Shown here: in pieces, positions 7,300-14,528 of the stretch
How the letters are laid out: every line of letters begins with the position of its first letter
Position numbering within the stretch: the first letter of the stretch is position 1
Source of the DNA: JBELMB01 sp042088665
Lineage (GTDB): Bacteria > Pseudomonadota > Alphaproteobacteria > Rhodobacterales > Rhodobacteraceae
Direction of reading: 5' to 3'
Assembly: GCA_042088665.1 (NCBI GenBank)
Contig: JBELMB010000078.1
Location: 1-21,846, forward strand
Length of the DNA: 21,846 nucleotides
Translations under genes and position numbers: made by a program
Notes under the pieces: generated by a model
Databases searched by the model: none
Told to the model about the DNA's origin: nothing
What the model saw: only the letters and a program-made list of their open reading frames with translations

Positions 7300-7313
7300 T
7301 CAGGCAGTCAGGC
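7285..7313. repeat. 8-bp tandem repeat overlapping the folD stop codon
   Basis: The unit CAGGCAGT is repeated three times, followed by a partial fourth copy (CAGGC), 29 bp in all. The folD stop (7300-7302) lies inside the array, so the last codons of folD are part of it. On the folD strand every copy carries a TGA and the period is not a multiple of three, so copy-number change would alter only the last few residues. Confidence 0.85.
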
Positions 7314-8202
7314 CCTCGGGTTCGACCAGACCATGCGCCCGGCTGCAGGCGGTGACGGTGTTGGCCAGCAGGCAGGCGATGGTCATGGGGCCCACGCCTC
7401 CGGGCACCGGGGTGATGGCCCCGGCGACAGCCGCGCAGCTGGCATAGTCGCAATCGCCCACAAGGCGGGTCTTGCCCTCGCCTTTTTCGGGCGCCGGGAT
7501 GCGGTTGATGCCCACGTCGATCACGGTGGCGCCGGGGCGGATCCAGTCACCGGGCACCATTTCGGGACGGCCCACGGCTGCGACGACGATGTCAGCGCGC
7601 CGGACCACGTCTGGCAGATCCTTGGTGCGGGAATGGGCGATGGTCACTGTGCAGCTGTCGTTCAATAGAAGCTGCGCCATGGGTTTGCCGACGATGTTCG
7701 AGCGTCCAACCACCACCGCGTTCAGCCCCGAAAGACTGCCGTGATGTTCGCGCAGCATCATCAGGCAGCCGAGCGGCGTGCAGGGCACCATGCTCTTTTG
7801 TCCGGTGCCCAGCAGTCCGACATTGGAAATGTGAAAGCCATCGACATCCTTGGCGGGGTCGATCGAATTGATCACCAGATCTTCGTCCAGATGTTTGGGC
7901 AGGGGGAGTTGAACGAGGATGCCGTGGACAGCCGCGTCCTTGTTGAGCGTGTCGATCAAGGCCAGCAGATCTGCCTCGGAGGTGTCGATATCAAGCTTGT
8001 GCTCGTAGGAATTCATACCCACTTCGACCGTCTGTTTGCCCTTTGAGCGGACATAGACCTGGGAGGCCGGGTCTTCGCCCACGAGGACGACGGCAAGACC
8101 CGGGGTCAGGCCGTGGTCTGCCTTTAGTCGGGTGACGTGGCTGGCCACCTTTTCGCGGATGGTTGCGGCAAAGGCCTTGCCGTCGATGATCTGTGCGGTC
8201 AT
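7300..8202 (-). CDS. folD: Bifunctional methylene-THF dehydrogenase / methenyl-THF cyclohydrolase (FolD)
   Basis: Interconverts 5,10-methylene-, 5,10-methenyl- and 10-formyl-THF with NADP in the cytoplasm. It has 300 residues. Key features are catalytic Lys54 in YVRSK (50-54), GILVQLPLP (94-102), PAKDVDGF (116-123), the nucleotide-binding GRSNIVGKP (166-174) and ITPVPGGVGPMT (263-274). The ATG at 8202 follows AGAAGGAAAAGACGC, a good ribosome site. The upstream open extension (to 8271) is Arg-rich and overlaps the chorismate mutase gene in another frame, so it is rejected. The gene is third in the fhs - chorismate mutase - folD series and overlaps the mutase stop as ATGA. Together with Fhs it makes methylene-THF from formate, or runs in reverse for formate release. 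The C-terminal tail (VEPEGLTA) is encoded partly by the 8-bp tandem repeat. Confidence 0.96.
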   Translation of the reverse strand: MTAQIIDGKAFAATIREKVASHVTRLKADHGLTPGLAVVLVGEDPASQVYVRSKGKQTVEVGMNSYEHKLDIDTSEADLLALIDTLNKDAAVHGILVQLPLPKHLDEDLVINSIDPAKDVDGFHISNVGLLGTGQKSMVPCTPLGCLMMLREHHGSLSGLNAVVVGRSNIVGKPMAQLLLNDSCTVTIAHSRTKDLPDVVRRADIVVAAVGRPEMVPGDWIRPGATVIDVGINRIPAPEKGEGKTRLVGDCDYASCAAVAGAITPVPGGVGPMTIACLLANTVTACSRAHGLVEPEGLTA

Positions 8203-8513
8203 GCGTCTTTTCCTTCTGTGCCGATCAAGGCCGTTTCGCGGGCGATGACGGTTTCGATCATGGTGGACCACATGGCGGCAACCATGTCCGGGTCCATGCC
8301 GCGGGCCTCGGCGTCTGCACGCACGCGGGCAATGACGGCTTGCGCTCGGGCGGGGGCCGCGGCGGCGATCCCCTCGTGGCGTTTGAGGTCAGCGGCGCGT
8401 TCCGTATAGGCCCAGCGATCCGCCAGCAGGTCCATCAGTGCAGCATCCACGCGATCGATCTGGCCGCGCAATTCGGCCATGGTCGTGATCTGATCCGCGG
8501 GGGTCTCTGGCAT
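8199..8513 (-). CDS. AroQ-type (class II) chorismate mutase, monofunctional
   Basis: A 104-residue all-helical protein predicted to rearrange chorismate to prephenate (Phe/Tyr pathway), or to be a relative with another role. Alignment by eye to the E. coli domain gives LRGQIDRVD with Arg16 (equivalent to Arg11), Arg33 in LLADRWAY (Arg28), Lys44 (Lys39) and Arg56 in PAR (Arg51). The position after Arg56, normally Glu52, is Ala57, and the Gln88 position appears to be Glu93 in IARETAL. The basic substrate-binding residues are kept but two polar ones differ, so substrate or pH preference may differ. The ATG at 8513 follows AACAGGACCTC. The frame is open upstream to 8681 with Pro-rich, non-family sequence. 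Lying between fhs and folD and overlapping folD by 4 nt, it is very likely co-transcribed with folate genes. Confidence 0.85.
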   Translation of the reverse strand: MPETPADQITTMAELRGQIDRVDAALMDLLADRWAYTERAADLKRHEGIAAAAPARAQAVIARVRADAEARGMDPDMVAAMWSTMIETVIARETALIGTEGKDA

Positions 8514-8729
8514 GAGGTCCTGTTCCCTTTGTTGGGTGCCGTTACCTGGGGCTCTTGCGGGGAGGGACACGGCGCTCGGCTGCGCCATCGCCCCGCCCAC
8601 CCTCCCCGGCGGCTGGTGCAGGGGCCTGAGCGTTGGGGGATGGCGCGCTGTCGGGCGCGCCACCGGTTGTGTCTCCGGCATTCGGGTCGGGCGGTGCGCG
8701 ACCTTGGGCCGTGTCTTGGCCGTCGGGCT
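8514..8729 (-). other. Hairpin-rich spacer between fhs and the chorismate mutase gene
   Basis: 216 bp without a supportable gene. It holds a perfect GGCGCGC / GCGCGCC stem with a 6-base loop (8642-8661). Nearer the mutase there is a long-range 9-bp perfect pair, CGGGGAGGG (8558-8566) with CCCTCCCCG (8600-8608), which encloses an inner stem GGCGC / GCGCC (8571-8586). None has a T tract. They could attenuate or process the fhs-mutase transcript. Confidence 0.55.
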
Positions 8730-10406
8730 TCAGAACAGCCCTTCGATCAGACCTTCGTCGTTGAGACGGATGCTTTCGGCGGCAGGCAGGCGGGGCAGGC
8801 CGGGCATGGTCATGATTTCACCGCAGACCACCACGACAAAGCCCGCACCGGCAGACAGGCGCACTTCGCGCACGGGAATGTCGAAGCCTGTGGGCGCGCC
8901 GCGCTGGCCCGGATCGGTGGAGAAGCTGTACTGCGTCTTGGCCATGCAGACCGGGAGGCTGCCGTAGCCCTGATCTTCCCATGTCTTGAGCTGGTCGAGG
9001 ATCTTTTTATCCATGACCACGTTGTCGGCGCGGTAGATTTCCTTGCAGACGGTTGTGATCTTGTCCGCAAGCGAGAGGTCGTCGCCGTAGAGCGGGGCGT
9101 AGTCTGCCTCGCCCGCCTCGCAGAGGTCCACGACCTTTTGCGCGGTCTCGGTGATCCCTGCGCCGCCCTTTTCCCAATGCTTGTTGAGGATCGCCTCGAC
9201 GCCCATGTCCTGGCAGAAATCCATCACGGCCTGCACTTCGGCGTCGGTGTCGGTGACGAAGTGGTTGATGCCCACCACGGCCGGAACGCCGAACTTCTTC
9301 ATGTTCTCGATGTGGCGGCCAAGGTTGGGGCAGCCTGCCTTGACGGCCTCGACGTTTTCCGCGCCAAGGTCTGCCTTGGCCACGCCACCGTTCATTTTCA
9401 TCGCCCGCACGGTCGCGACGATCACCACGGCGTCGGGACGCAGGCCGGCTTTGCGGCACTTGATATCCATGAACTTTTCCGCGCCAAGGTCGGCGCCGAA
9501 GCCTGCTTCGGTCACCACGTAGTCCGCCAGTTTCAGCGCTGTGGTGGTGGCGATCACGGAATTGCAGCCATGCGCGATATTGGCAAAGGGGCCGCCGTGT
9601 ACGAAGGCCGGATTGTTCTCCAGCGTCTGCACGAGGTTGGGTTGCATCGCGTCTTTGAGCAGGACGGTCATGGCGCCTTCTGCCTTGATGTCGCGGCAAT
9701 AGACCGGGGATTTGTCGCGGCGGTACGCCACGATCATGCTGCCCAGACGGGTTTCGAGGTCGGAGAGGTTCTTGGCAAGGCAAAGGATGGCCATGACTTC
9801 GGAGGCCACGGTGATGTCAAAGCCGTCTTCGCGGGTGAATCCGTTGGACACGCCGCCCAGCGACGAGGTGATCTGACGCAGCGAACGATCGTTCATGTCC
9901 ACAACGCGACGCCATGTGACGCGGCGCAGGTCGATCTCGGCTGCATTGCCCCAGTAGATGTGGTTGTCGATCATCGCGCTCAGCAGGCTGTGCGCAGAGG
10001 TGATCGCGTGGAAGTCACCTGTGAAATGGAGGTTCATCTCCTCCATGGGCACAACCTGCGCATAGCCACCGCCTGCCGCGCCGCCCTTCATCCCGAAGTT
10101 CGGCCCGAGCGACGCCTCGCGGATGCAGATCATCGCCTTCTTGCCGATCTTGTTCAGACCATCGCCAAGACCCACGGTGGTGGTGGTCTTGCCTTCGCCC
10201 GCGGGCGTCGGGTTGATCGCCGTCACGAGGATCAGTTTGCCGTTCGGGCGGTCCTGAACGGAGTTGATGAAATCCTGACTGATCTTGGCCTTGTCGTGGC
10301 CATAGGGCAGAAGGTGTTCTGTCGGAATGCCGAGCGTGTCCCCGATCGTCTGGATCGGCTGCTTCGTGGCCTCGCGGGCAATTTCGATGTCGGATTTATG
10401 GGCCAT
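8730..10406 (-). CDS. fhs: Formate-tetrahydrofolate ligase (10-formyl-THF synthetase)
   Basis: ATP-dependent ligation of formate to THF, giving 10-formyl-THF (cytoplasm, C1 metabolism). It has 558 residues, the usual length, from ATG 10406. The frame is open upstream to 10580, but that part is Arg/Pro-rich and not conserved-looking. CAGGAAG lies about 11 nt before the ATG, a somewhat long spacing. The N-terminus MAHKSDIEIAREA is typical, the ATP-binding P-loop NPTPAGEGKTTTTVGLG spans 65-81, and the sequence matches the family throughout, ending ESIRLNDEGLIEGLF. It heads the minus-strand cluster with chorismate mutase and folD. In marine Rhodobacteraceae this C1 branch often handles formate and methyl groups from DMSP or methylated amines, but nothing here shows that specifically. 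The upstream region contains several inverted repeats and may be a structured leader. Confidence 0.97.
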   Translation of the reverse strand: MAHKSDIEIAREATKQPIQTIGDTLGIPTEHLLPYGHDKAKISQDFINSVQDRPNGKLILVTAINPTPAGEGKTTTTVGLGDGLNKIGKKAMICIREASLGPNFGMKGGAAGGGYAQVVPMEEMNLHFTGDFHAITSAHSLLSAMIDNHIYWGNAAEIDLRRVTWRRVVDMNDRSLRQITSSLGGVSNGFTREDGFDITVASEVMAILCLAKNLSDLETRLGSMIVAYRRDKSPVYCRDIKAEGAMTVLLKDAMQPNLVQTLENNPAFVHGGPFANIAHGCNSVIATTTALKLADYVVTEAGFGADLGAEKFMDIKCRKAGLRPDAVVIVATVRAMKMNGGVAKADLGAENVEAVKAGCPNLGRHIENMKKFGVPAVVGINHFVTDTDAEVQAVMDFCQDMGVEAILNKHWEKGGAGITETAQKVVDLCEAGEADYAPLYGDDLSLADKITTVCKEIYRADNVVMDKKILDQLKTWEDQGYGSLPVCMAKTQYSFSTDPGQRGAPTGFDIPVREVRLSAGAGFVVVVCGEIMTMPGLPRLPAAESIRLNDEGLIEGLF

Positions 10407-10529
10407 CGGCGTGCGCTTCCTGTTGGCGTGTCTGTGTGCCCGAAGCCATAGCGGTGTGAAACCGCCGGTGGGACCGCGAATCCGACATATTTGCGCGAGC
10501 TTGCGGCGCAGACAAAGTCGCAAGGGGCA

Positions 10530-10551
10530 GGGTTTCGCCAATCGGAAACCC
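10530..10551. promoter_or_regulatory. Inverted repeat upstream of fhs (possible operator or mocR 3' hairpin)
   Basis: GGGTTTC (10530-10536) and GAAACCC (10545-10551) are exact reverse complements with an 8-bp centre. This 22-bp element has the size of a dimeric regulator site and lies about 124-145 bp upstream of the fhs start. It also lies 120 bp past the stop of the MocR-type gene, so it could instead be that gene's 3' hairpin; there is no T tract. Two smaller stems follow toward fhs: CTTGCG...CGCAAG (10500-10524) and GCGGT...ACCGC (10451-10465). The whole 267-bp gap (10407-10673) has no gene. Confidence 0.4.
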
Positions 10552-10673
10552 CGGCGCGTTTTAATGTGCTGGGGGAGCATCTTGGATGGATTTGCGGCGC
10601 GCGGGCCTTTGGACCGGTTTGACCGGTCGGCTCGCGGCGTGGGGAAAGGCCGCCCCGGATGGCATATCGGCGC

Positions 10674-12137
10674 TCAGCCTTCGGTCAGAGCCCTTGCGAT
10701 TCGGGCCACGCCCTCGGCAATGCGTTCTGACGCGATGGAGCTGTAGCCCAGCCGCATGTAGTTCTGCGGCACCTCTGGCCCGGCAAAAAACGGCGCACCC
10801 GGCTCGATCAACACGCTTTGGGCGTGTAACCGCAAGGCCAGCGCATTGGTGTCCACATGGTCGGGCATGCGGATCCACACGCTGGAGCCGCCATGCACGC
10901 CTTTGCCAGCCACCGGCAACCCGTGTTCCGCCAGCGCTTGTTCCATCACGGCGCGCCGCGCTGCCAGCGCGCGCCCGATGCGCCGCACAAGCGCATCATA
11001 GTGTCCAAGGCTGAGGAACTGTGCCGCGGTGCGCTGGATCTGGCCGGGAGGATGGCGCAGGACCAAGGCCCTTAGCGCGCGGGCCTCCCGAATGAACGAG
11101 GCAGACCCAACGAGATAGCCCAGCCGCAGCCCGGGAAACAGCGACTTTGAGAAGCTGCCCACATAGATCACGCGGCCGTCCTCATCGAGACTTTTCAATG
11201 CCGGGCTGGGAGGTTGCAGGAAGGCCATCTCGAATTCGTAGTCGTCTTCGACGATCAGCGCGTCGAGGTCCGCGGCGCGTTGCAACAGGGCGTGACGGCG
11301 AGAGAGGGGCAGGGTGGCCGAGGTGGGGCATTGGTGACTTGGCGTGGTGAACACCACCCGCGTGCCGTCTGGCAGGGCTTCGGGCGGCAGGCCGTGTTCG
11401 TCCACGGGCACAGGCACGACATCGGCGTCGGCTTGCGCCAGCACTTGGCGCAGGGCAGGATAGCAGGGATCCTCGATGGCGACCTGCCGCTTCAGGGCCA
11501 GCAGTTGCGCCGCCAGCCACAGCGCGTTCTGCGCGCCGAGCGTCACCAGAATCTCGTCCGGATGCGCCTGTATGCCCCGACGCGGCAGGGTGTGCCGCGC
11601 GATAAAGGCAACGAGTTCAGGATCATCGGCGTCGAACTGGTCCTGCGTCAGAGCATCGAAATTCTTGGCGCCCAGAGCCTGCACCGCGCAGAGTCGCCAG
11701 TTGGCATGGTCGAACAGACTGGGGTCGGTCTGGCCGTAGATGAACGGGTACCGAAACCGCGCCCAATCCGTCGGCCGCCCCATGTCAAAGGCCAATCCGC
11801 CCGAATACCGCCGCGTCAGCGCGCGGTCCCAATCAACCTTGTCCTGACGTTTTGGCGTCGGGTCAAAGGCCGGTGGTTCCGGAGCGTTCTCGCTTACGTA
11901 GTAACCAGAGCGGCCGCGGGAGGTCAGGTAATCATTGGCCAAAAGCTCTGTGTAGGCGAGCGTTACGGTGATCCGGCTGACCTTCAGGTGCCGGGCCAGC
12001 GCCCGCGTCGAGGGCAGCTTTTCGCCGGGGCGAAACCGCCCGGCCAGAATGCCTTCTGCCACCATCTGCTGGATCCGGGCCTGCAGGGTGCCCTGCCCAT
12101 TGCGGGCCAGATGAAAGGTCTCGACCGGGATTGCCAT
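10674..12137 (-). CDS. MocR-family transcriptional regulator (GntR winged helix + aminotransferase-like domain)
   Basis: A 487-residue cytoplasmic regulator that binds PLP, or a PLP adduct of its effector. The N-terminal winged helix-turn-helix (about 17-82) includes LPSTRALARHLKVSRITVT (41-59) and a wing ending SRGRSGYYVSE. The C-terminal fold-type I domain includes PSHQCPTSATLP (266-277), VEDDYEFEMAF (296-306) and the PLP lysine K331 in GSFSKSLFPGLRLGY. The EDDYEFEM and SFSKSLFPGLRLGY segments resemble, from memory, the branch containing TauR and EnuR (taurine and ectoine regulators), but no such catabolic genes are in the window. The ATG at 12137 follows TAGGATCGCACC. The gene is 87 bp downstream of yggS on the same strand, and putative GGTCTG boxes precede it. 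Its target genes are unknown; fhs is the next gene downstream. Confidence 0.93.
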   Translation of the reverse strand: MAIPVETFHLARNGQGTLQARIQQMVAEGILAGRFRPGEKLPSTRALARHLKVSRITVTLAYTELLANDYLTSRGRSGYYVSENAPEPPAFDPTPKRQDKVDWDRALTRRYSGGLAFDMGRPTDWARFRYPFIYGQTDPSLFDHANWRLCAVQALGAKNFDALTQDQFDADDPELVAFIARHTLPRRGIQAHPDEILVTLGAQNALWLAAQLLALKRQVAIEDPCYPALRQVLAQADADVVPVPVDEHGLPPEALPDGTRVVFTTPSHQCPTSATLPLSRRHALLQRAADLDALIVEDDYEFEMAFLQPPSPALKSLDEDGRVIYVGSFSKSLFPGLRLGYLVGSASFIREARALRALVLRHPPGQIQRTAAQFLSLGHYDALVRRIGRALAARRAVMEQALAEHGLPVAGKGVHGGSSVWIRMPDHVDTNALALRLHAQSVLIEPGAPFFAGPEVPQNYMRLGYSSIASERIAEGVARIARALTEG

Positions 12138-12143
12138 GGTGCG

Positions 12144-12172
12144 ATCCTAGTCTGGCCTTATCCCGTTGGCAA
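12144..12172 (-). promoter_or_regulatory. Candidate promoter of the MocR-type gene
   Basis: On the minus strand, TTGCCA (12167-12172) and TAGGAT (12144-12149) are 17 bp apart, matching the consensus at 5/6 and 4/6 positions. Transcription would start at or within a base or two of the ATG at 12137. The mRNA would then be leaderless, because the AGGA that looks like a ribosome site is part of the -10. If instead the gene is read from the yggS transcript, AGGA can serve as the ribosome site. Confidence 0.35.
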
Positions 12173-12224
12173 ACTGGTCTGATCACGGGGTGTGGCCACG
12201 TGCGGACCTTTGCCGGGCAGACCG

Positions 12225-12896
12225 TCAGACCGCGGGCGAGGGGGCTGGTGGCACGCGTTCTCCGAAGATCGCCGATCCCACGCGGATATGCGTGGCACCA
12301 AAGGCGATGGCCTGTTCGAAATCGCTGCTCATGCCCATGGAAAGGCCGCTCAGACCGTTGCGCTCGGCGATCTTGGCCAGCAGCGCGAAATGCAGCGCCG
12401 GCGTTTCTTCCACGGGTGGGATGCACATCACACCGCTCAGGGGCAGATCCAATGCACGGCAGTCGGCGATGAAACGATCCGCCTCGGCGGGCAAAACCCC
12501 TGCCTTTTGGGGCTCTTCGCCAGTGTTCACCTGCACAAAAAGCGCTGGGCACTGCCCCATTTCCTGCGCCAGACGGGCAAAGGTGGTGGCCAGCTTGGGC
12601 CGGTCCAGCGTGTGAATGGCTTCGGCGAGTTCCATGGCTTGCCGCGCCTTGTTGGTCTGCAGGGGGCCGATCAGATGTACGCGGGCATCGGGGTAGCGCG
12701 CCTTGAAACCGGGCCATTTGCCCTGCGCTTCCTGCACCCTGTTCTCACCAAACAGCCGGTGCCCCTCGTCAAGAATCGCTTCGACCCGTTCCAGCGGCTG
12801 GACCTTGCTCACGGCGATCAGCGCCACGTCTTCGGCCGTGCGCCCAGCGTCGGTGCAAGCCTTGGCGACGCGCGATTCGATGTCCTTCAGTCCCAT
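12225..12896 (-). CDS. yggS: YggS/PLPBP family pyridoxal-phosphate homeostasis protein
   Basis: A cytoplasmic PLP carrier or homeostasis protein (single alanine-racemase-like barrel, not a racemase). It has 223 residues from ATG 12896, which follows GGGGAGAGACACC. An in-frame ATG at 12911 lacks a ribosome site. Landmarks are the PLP lysine K31 in AVSKVQP, GENRVQE (50-56), HLIGPLQTNK (74-83), LSMGMSSDFEQAI (185-197) and RVGSAIFGER (205-214), which supplies phosphate-binding residues. Its start lies within the last codons of the sulfotransferase gene (10-nt overlap). Downstream comes the PLP-dependent MocR-type regulator. Two PLP proteins side by side may be coincidence or a PLP-sensing link. 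Confidence 0.94.
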   Translation of the reverse strand: MGLKDIESRVAKACTDAGRTAEDVALIAVSKVQPLERVEAILDEGHRLFGENRVQEAQGKWPGFKARYPDARVHLIGPLQTNKARQAMELAEAIHTLDRPKLATTFARLAQEMGQCPALFVQVNTGEEPQKAGVLPAEADRFIADCRALDLPLSGVMCIPPVEETPALHFALLAKIAERNGLSGLSMGMSSDFEQAIAFGATHIRVGSAIFGERVPPAPSPAV

Positions 12897-14347
12897 GGTG
12901 TCTCTCCCCATGCTTCGAGAAAGGGCGCCATCTCAGTCTCGAATCGGCGCCATGCCTGCCGTCTGCCGGCGTGAATCGGTTGCCTGACCTGCGCCAGACT
13001 GAGCGTTTTCACATGTCCGCCCCGTTCATGGAATGTGAGGCAGGCATCGTCCCAGTCCAGTCCCGCGGCTGCAATAAGGGCGCGGGACTGTGGATCGGGA
13101 TCGCTCACGAGGTCCTCGTAGCGCAGGCAATGCAACTGGTCTGGCAAGGCGTCCTGCCAGTGGGCGATCTGTTCGCGGAACAGTTTGATCGTCTCGGCGA
13201 TGTCGGCCCATGTGTTGGCATAGCGATGCGTGCCAAGGCGAAAGTGGTTGCGGTAGATCGACAGGGCCACATCCCGCGGGTCTCGTAAAACCACGAGAAA
13301 ACGGGCGTTTGGCAGGGCCCGGCGGATCAGGCCAAAGACCAGTTGGGTCTGCATGGATTTGTCCGTTACGGCCCCGGATGTCCTGCCGGTGTCCCGCCGG
13401 ATCAGGCGGCCATAGGCACTCGCGTAGCGGCTCAGGGCGGGTTCGGAGAGGCTCGCTAGGCTGCGCATCTTGTCTTCCGGACCCAGTGTGCGCAGGCCTT
13501 CGCGCAATGCATGGCCCATCTCTCCGCCCACAGCCACGTCAGGGTGCGCGCCAAGGATCTGCTCAACCAGCGTCGTGCCGGAGCGCGGCAGACCGGTGAC
13601 AAAGATTGGTGCCAAAGGTCCGGAGGGCGCAATCGGCGCGCTGGCCAGATTGGTCTGGACCTGTCTGAGGGCCTGCCATTCCCGCGTTCTGGCCTGCGGA
13701 TCAAAGGGCGCGAGCCGCGCCTGGGCAGCATTCGCGGCGTCGAGATAGTCGAAAACCCGGTCAGGCTGGCCGATATCCTCCTGCGCCTTGGCCAGGGCAA
13801 AGCCCAGATGCATCCGCCCGTGGTCATTCAGACGCCGATTCTTCCACATGCGGTCCATGCGGGACAAGATCGGATCACCTGTCGCCAGCCTGATCCCCGC
13901 GCCAAGCATGCGGTAGATCTCCACCTCGTCCGGGGATTTGGCGAGAATGTCGCGCAGGATCAGCGTGGCCTTGTCGAAATCGCCAATCGTCTGCAGATAG
14001 CTGGCCTTGTCGGCCCGGGGCTTGATCTGTCCGGGATCCAGCGCGATGCGACTGTCATGAAGCGCCAGCACCCGGTCGCTGTCGCCGAGGCGCGTGTTCG
14101 CGCGGATTGCTGCGTCTATCAGGGCAGGGGTGTCAGGCCGTTTGCGCAACGCGCGGTCCAGTGCGACGACCTGCGCGGGGGTATCGCCCTTCAGCTCCGC
14201 CACGCGCGCAAGGTTGGCCTGCACTTCGGCGGCGCCACCGGTGGGCAATAGCAGCGACTTCAGTTCCGCTTCGGCGCGATCCAGTTGACCGGCCTTCAGC
14301 ATGGCGTTGGCCTGCGCGAACCTCGCCTTGATCTGTTGGGGTGTCAT
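12887..14347 (-). CDS. TPR-repeat sulfotransferase family protein
   Basis: A 486-residue protein. The N-terminal region (about 1-200) is helical and TPR-like, with repeated A-x-L-x-G-D patterns (for example LKAGQLDRAEAELKSLL at 17-33 and IGDFDKATLILRDIL at 121-135). The C-terminal half is a PAPS-dependent sulfotransferase domain: the 5'-phosphosulfate loop GLPRSGTTLVEQIL (252-265), the 3'-phosphate motif RDPRDVALSIYRNHF (355-369) and a terminal VRQPIHAGRRQAW (454-466). It should transfer sulfate from PAPS to an unknown acceptor, perhaps a glycan, lipid or peptide. No signal peptide or TM segment is seen, so it appears cytoplasmic. The ATG at 14347 follows GGAAGGACGCGCGAC. The gene overlaps yggS by 10 nt. 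The domain assignment is secure and the substrate is unknown. No PAPS synthesis genes are nearby. Confidence 0.88.
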   Translation of the reverse strand: MTPQQIKARFAQANAMLKAGQLDRAEAELKSLLLPTGGAAEVQANLARVAELKGDTPAQVVALDRALRKRPDTPALIDAAIRANTRLGDSDRVLALHDSRIALDPGQIKPRADKASYLQTIGDFDKATLILRDILAKSPDEVEIYRMLGAGIRLATGDPILSRMDRMWKNRRLNDHGRMHLGFALAKAQEDIGQPDRVFDYLDAANAAQARLAPFDPQARTREWQALRQVQTNLASAPIAPSGPLAPIFVTGLPRSGTTLVEQILGAHPDVAVGGEMGHALREGLRTLGPEDKMRSLASLSEPALSRYASAYGRLIRRDTGRTSGAVTDKSMQTQLVFGLIRRALPNARFLVVLRDPRDVALSIYRNHFRLGTHRYANTWADIAETIKLFREQIAHWQDALPDQLHCLRYEDLVSDPDPQSRALIAAAGLDWDDACLTFHERGGHVKTLSLAQVRQPIHAGRRQAWRRFETEMAPFLEAWGETPWD

Positions 14348-14473
14348 GTCGCGCGTCCTTCCGAGGCCATCCTCTTGTCACGGTCCGGGCTTGCCGGTCT
14401 GTGCCGATGGGTCTGCACGGGTGTCAGGTTCGGGTGCGGTCTGTGCCGTGCCCTCTTCCTTGCGCGTTGTTCC

Positions 14474-14506
14474 AAAAGAAAAGAGCGGACGCAAGCGCCC
14501 GCTCTT
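14474..14506 (-). terminator. Rho-independent terminator of the porin gene
   Basis: On the minus strand, 23 nt after the porin stop, AAGAGCGGGCG and CGTCCGCTCTT form an 11-bp stem (one G-U pair) with a CTTG loop. TTCTTTT follows. Stem, small loop and T tract are all present, and this is the clearest terminator in the window. The remaining bases up to 14347 hold only the sulfotransferase ribosome site and presumably its promoter. Confidence 0.88.
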
Positions 14507-14528
14507 CCCTGACAATGTGCAGATGTCC

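Noticed and set aside
7285..7313. CRISPR-like array
   Set aside because: The 8-bp units are directly adjacent with no spacers; it is a simple tandem repeat.
8193..10451. Very long plus-strand open frame (about 750 codons) across folD/mutase/fhs
   Set aside because: It is antisense to fhs, whose protein matches its family end to end. The antisense product is His/Gly/Val-rich with no recognisable domain, a common artefact in GC-rich coding DNA.
10407..10550. ZTP (pfl) riboswitch upstream of fhs
   Set aside because: The expected conserved core, including the 3' segment resembling CCGCCTGGGC, is not visible on the fhs strand.
11214..12182. Plus-strand open frame of about 320 codons
   Set aside because: Antisense to the MocR-type regulator, which has all its motifs; the shadow has none.
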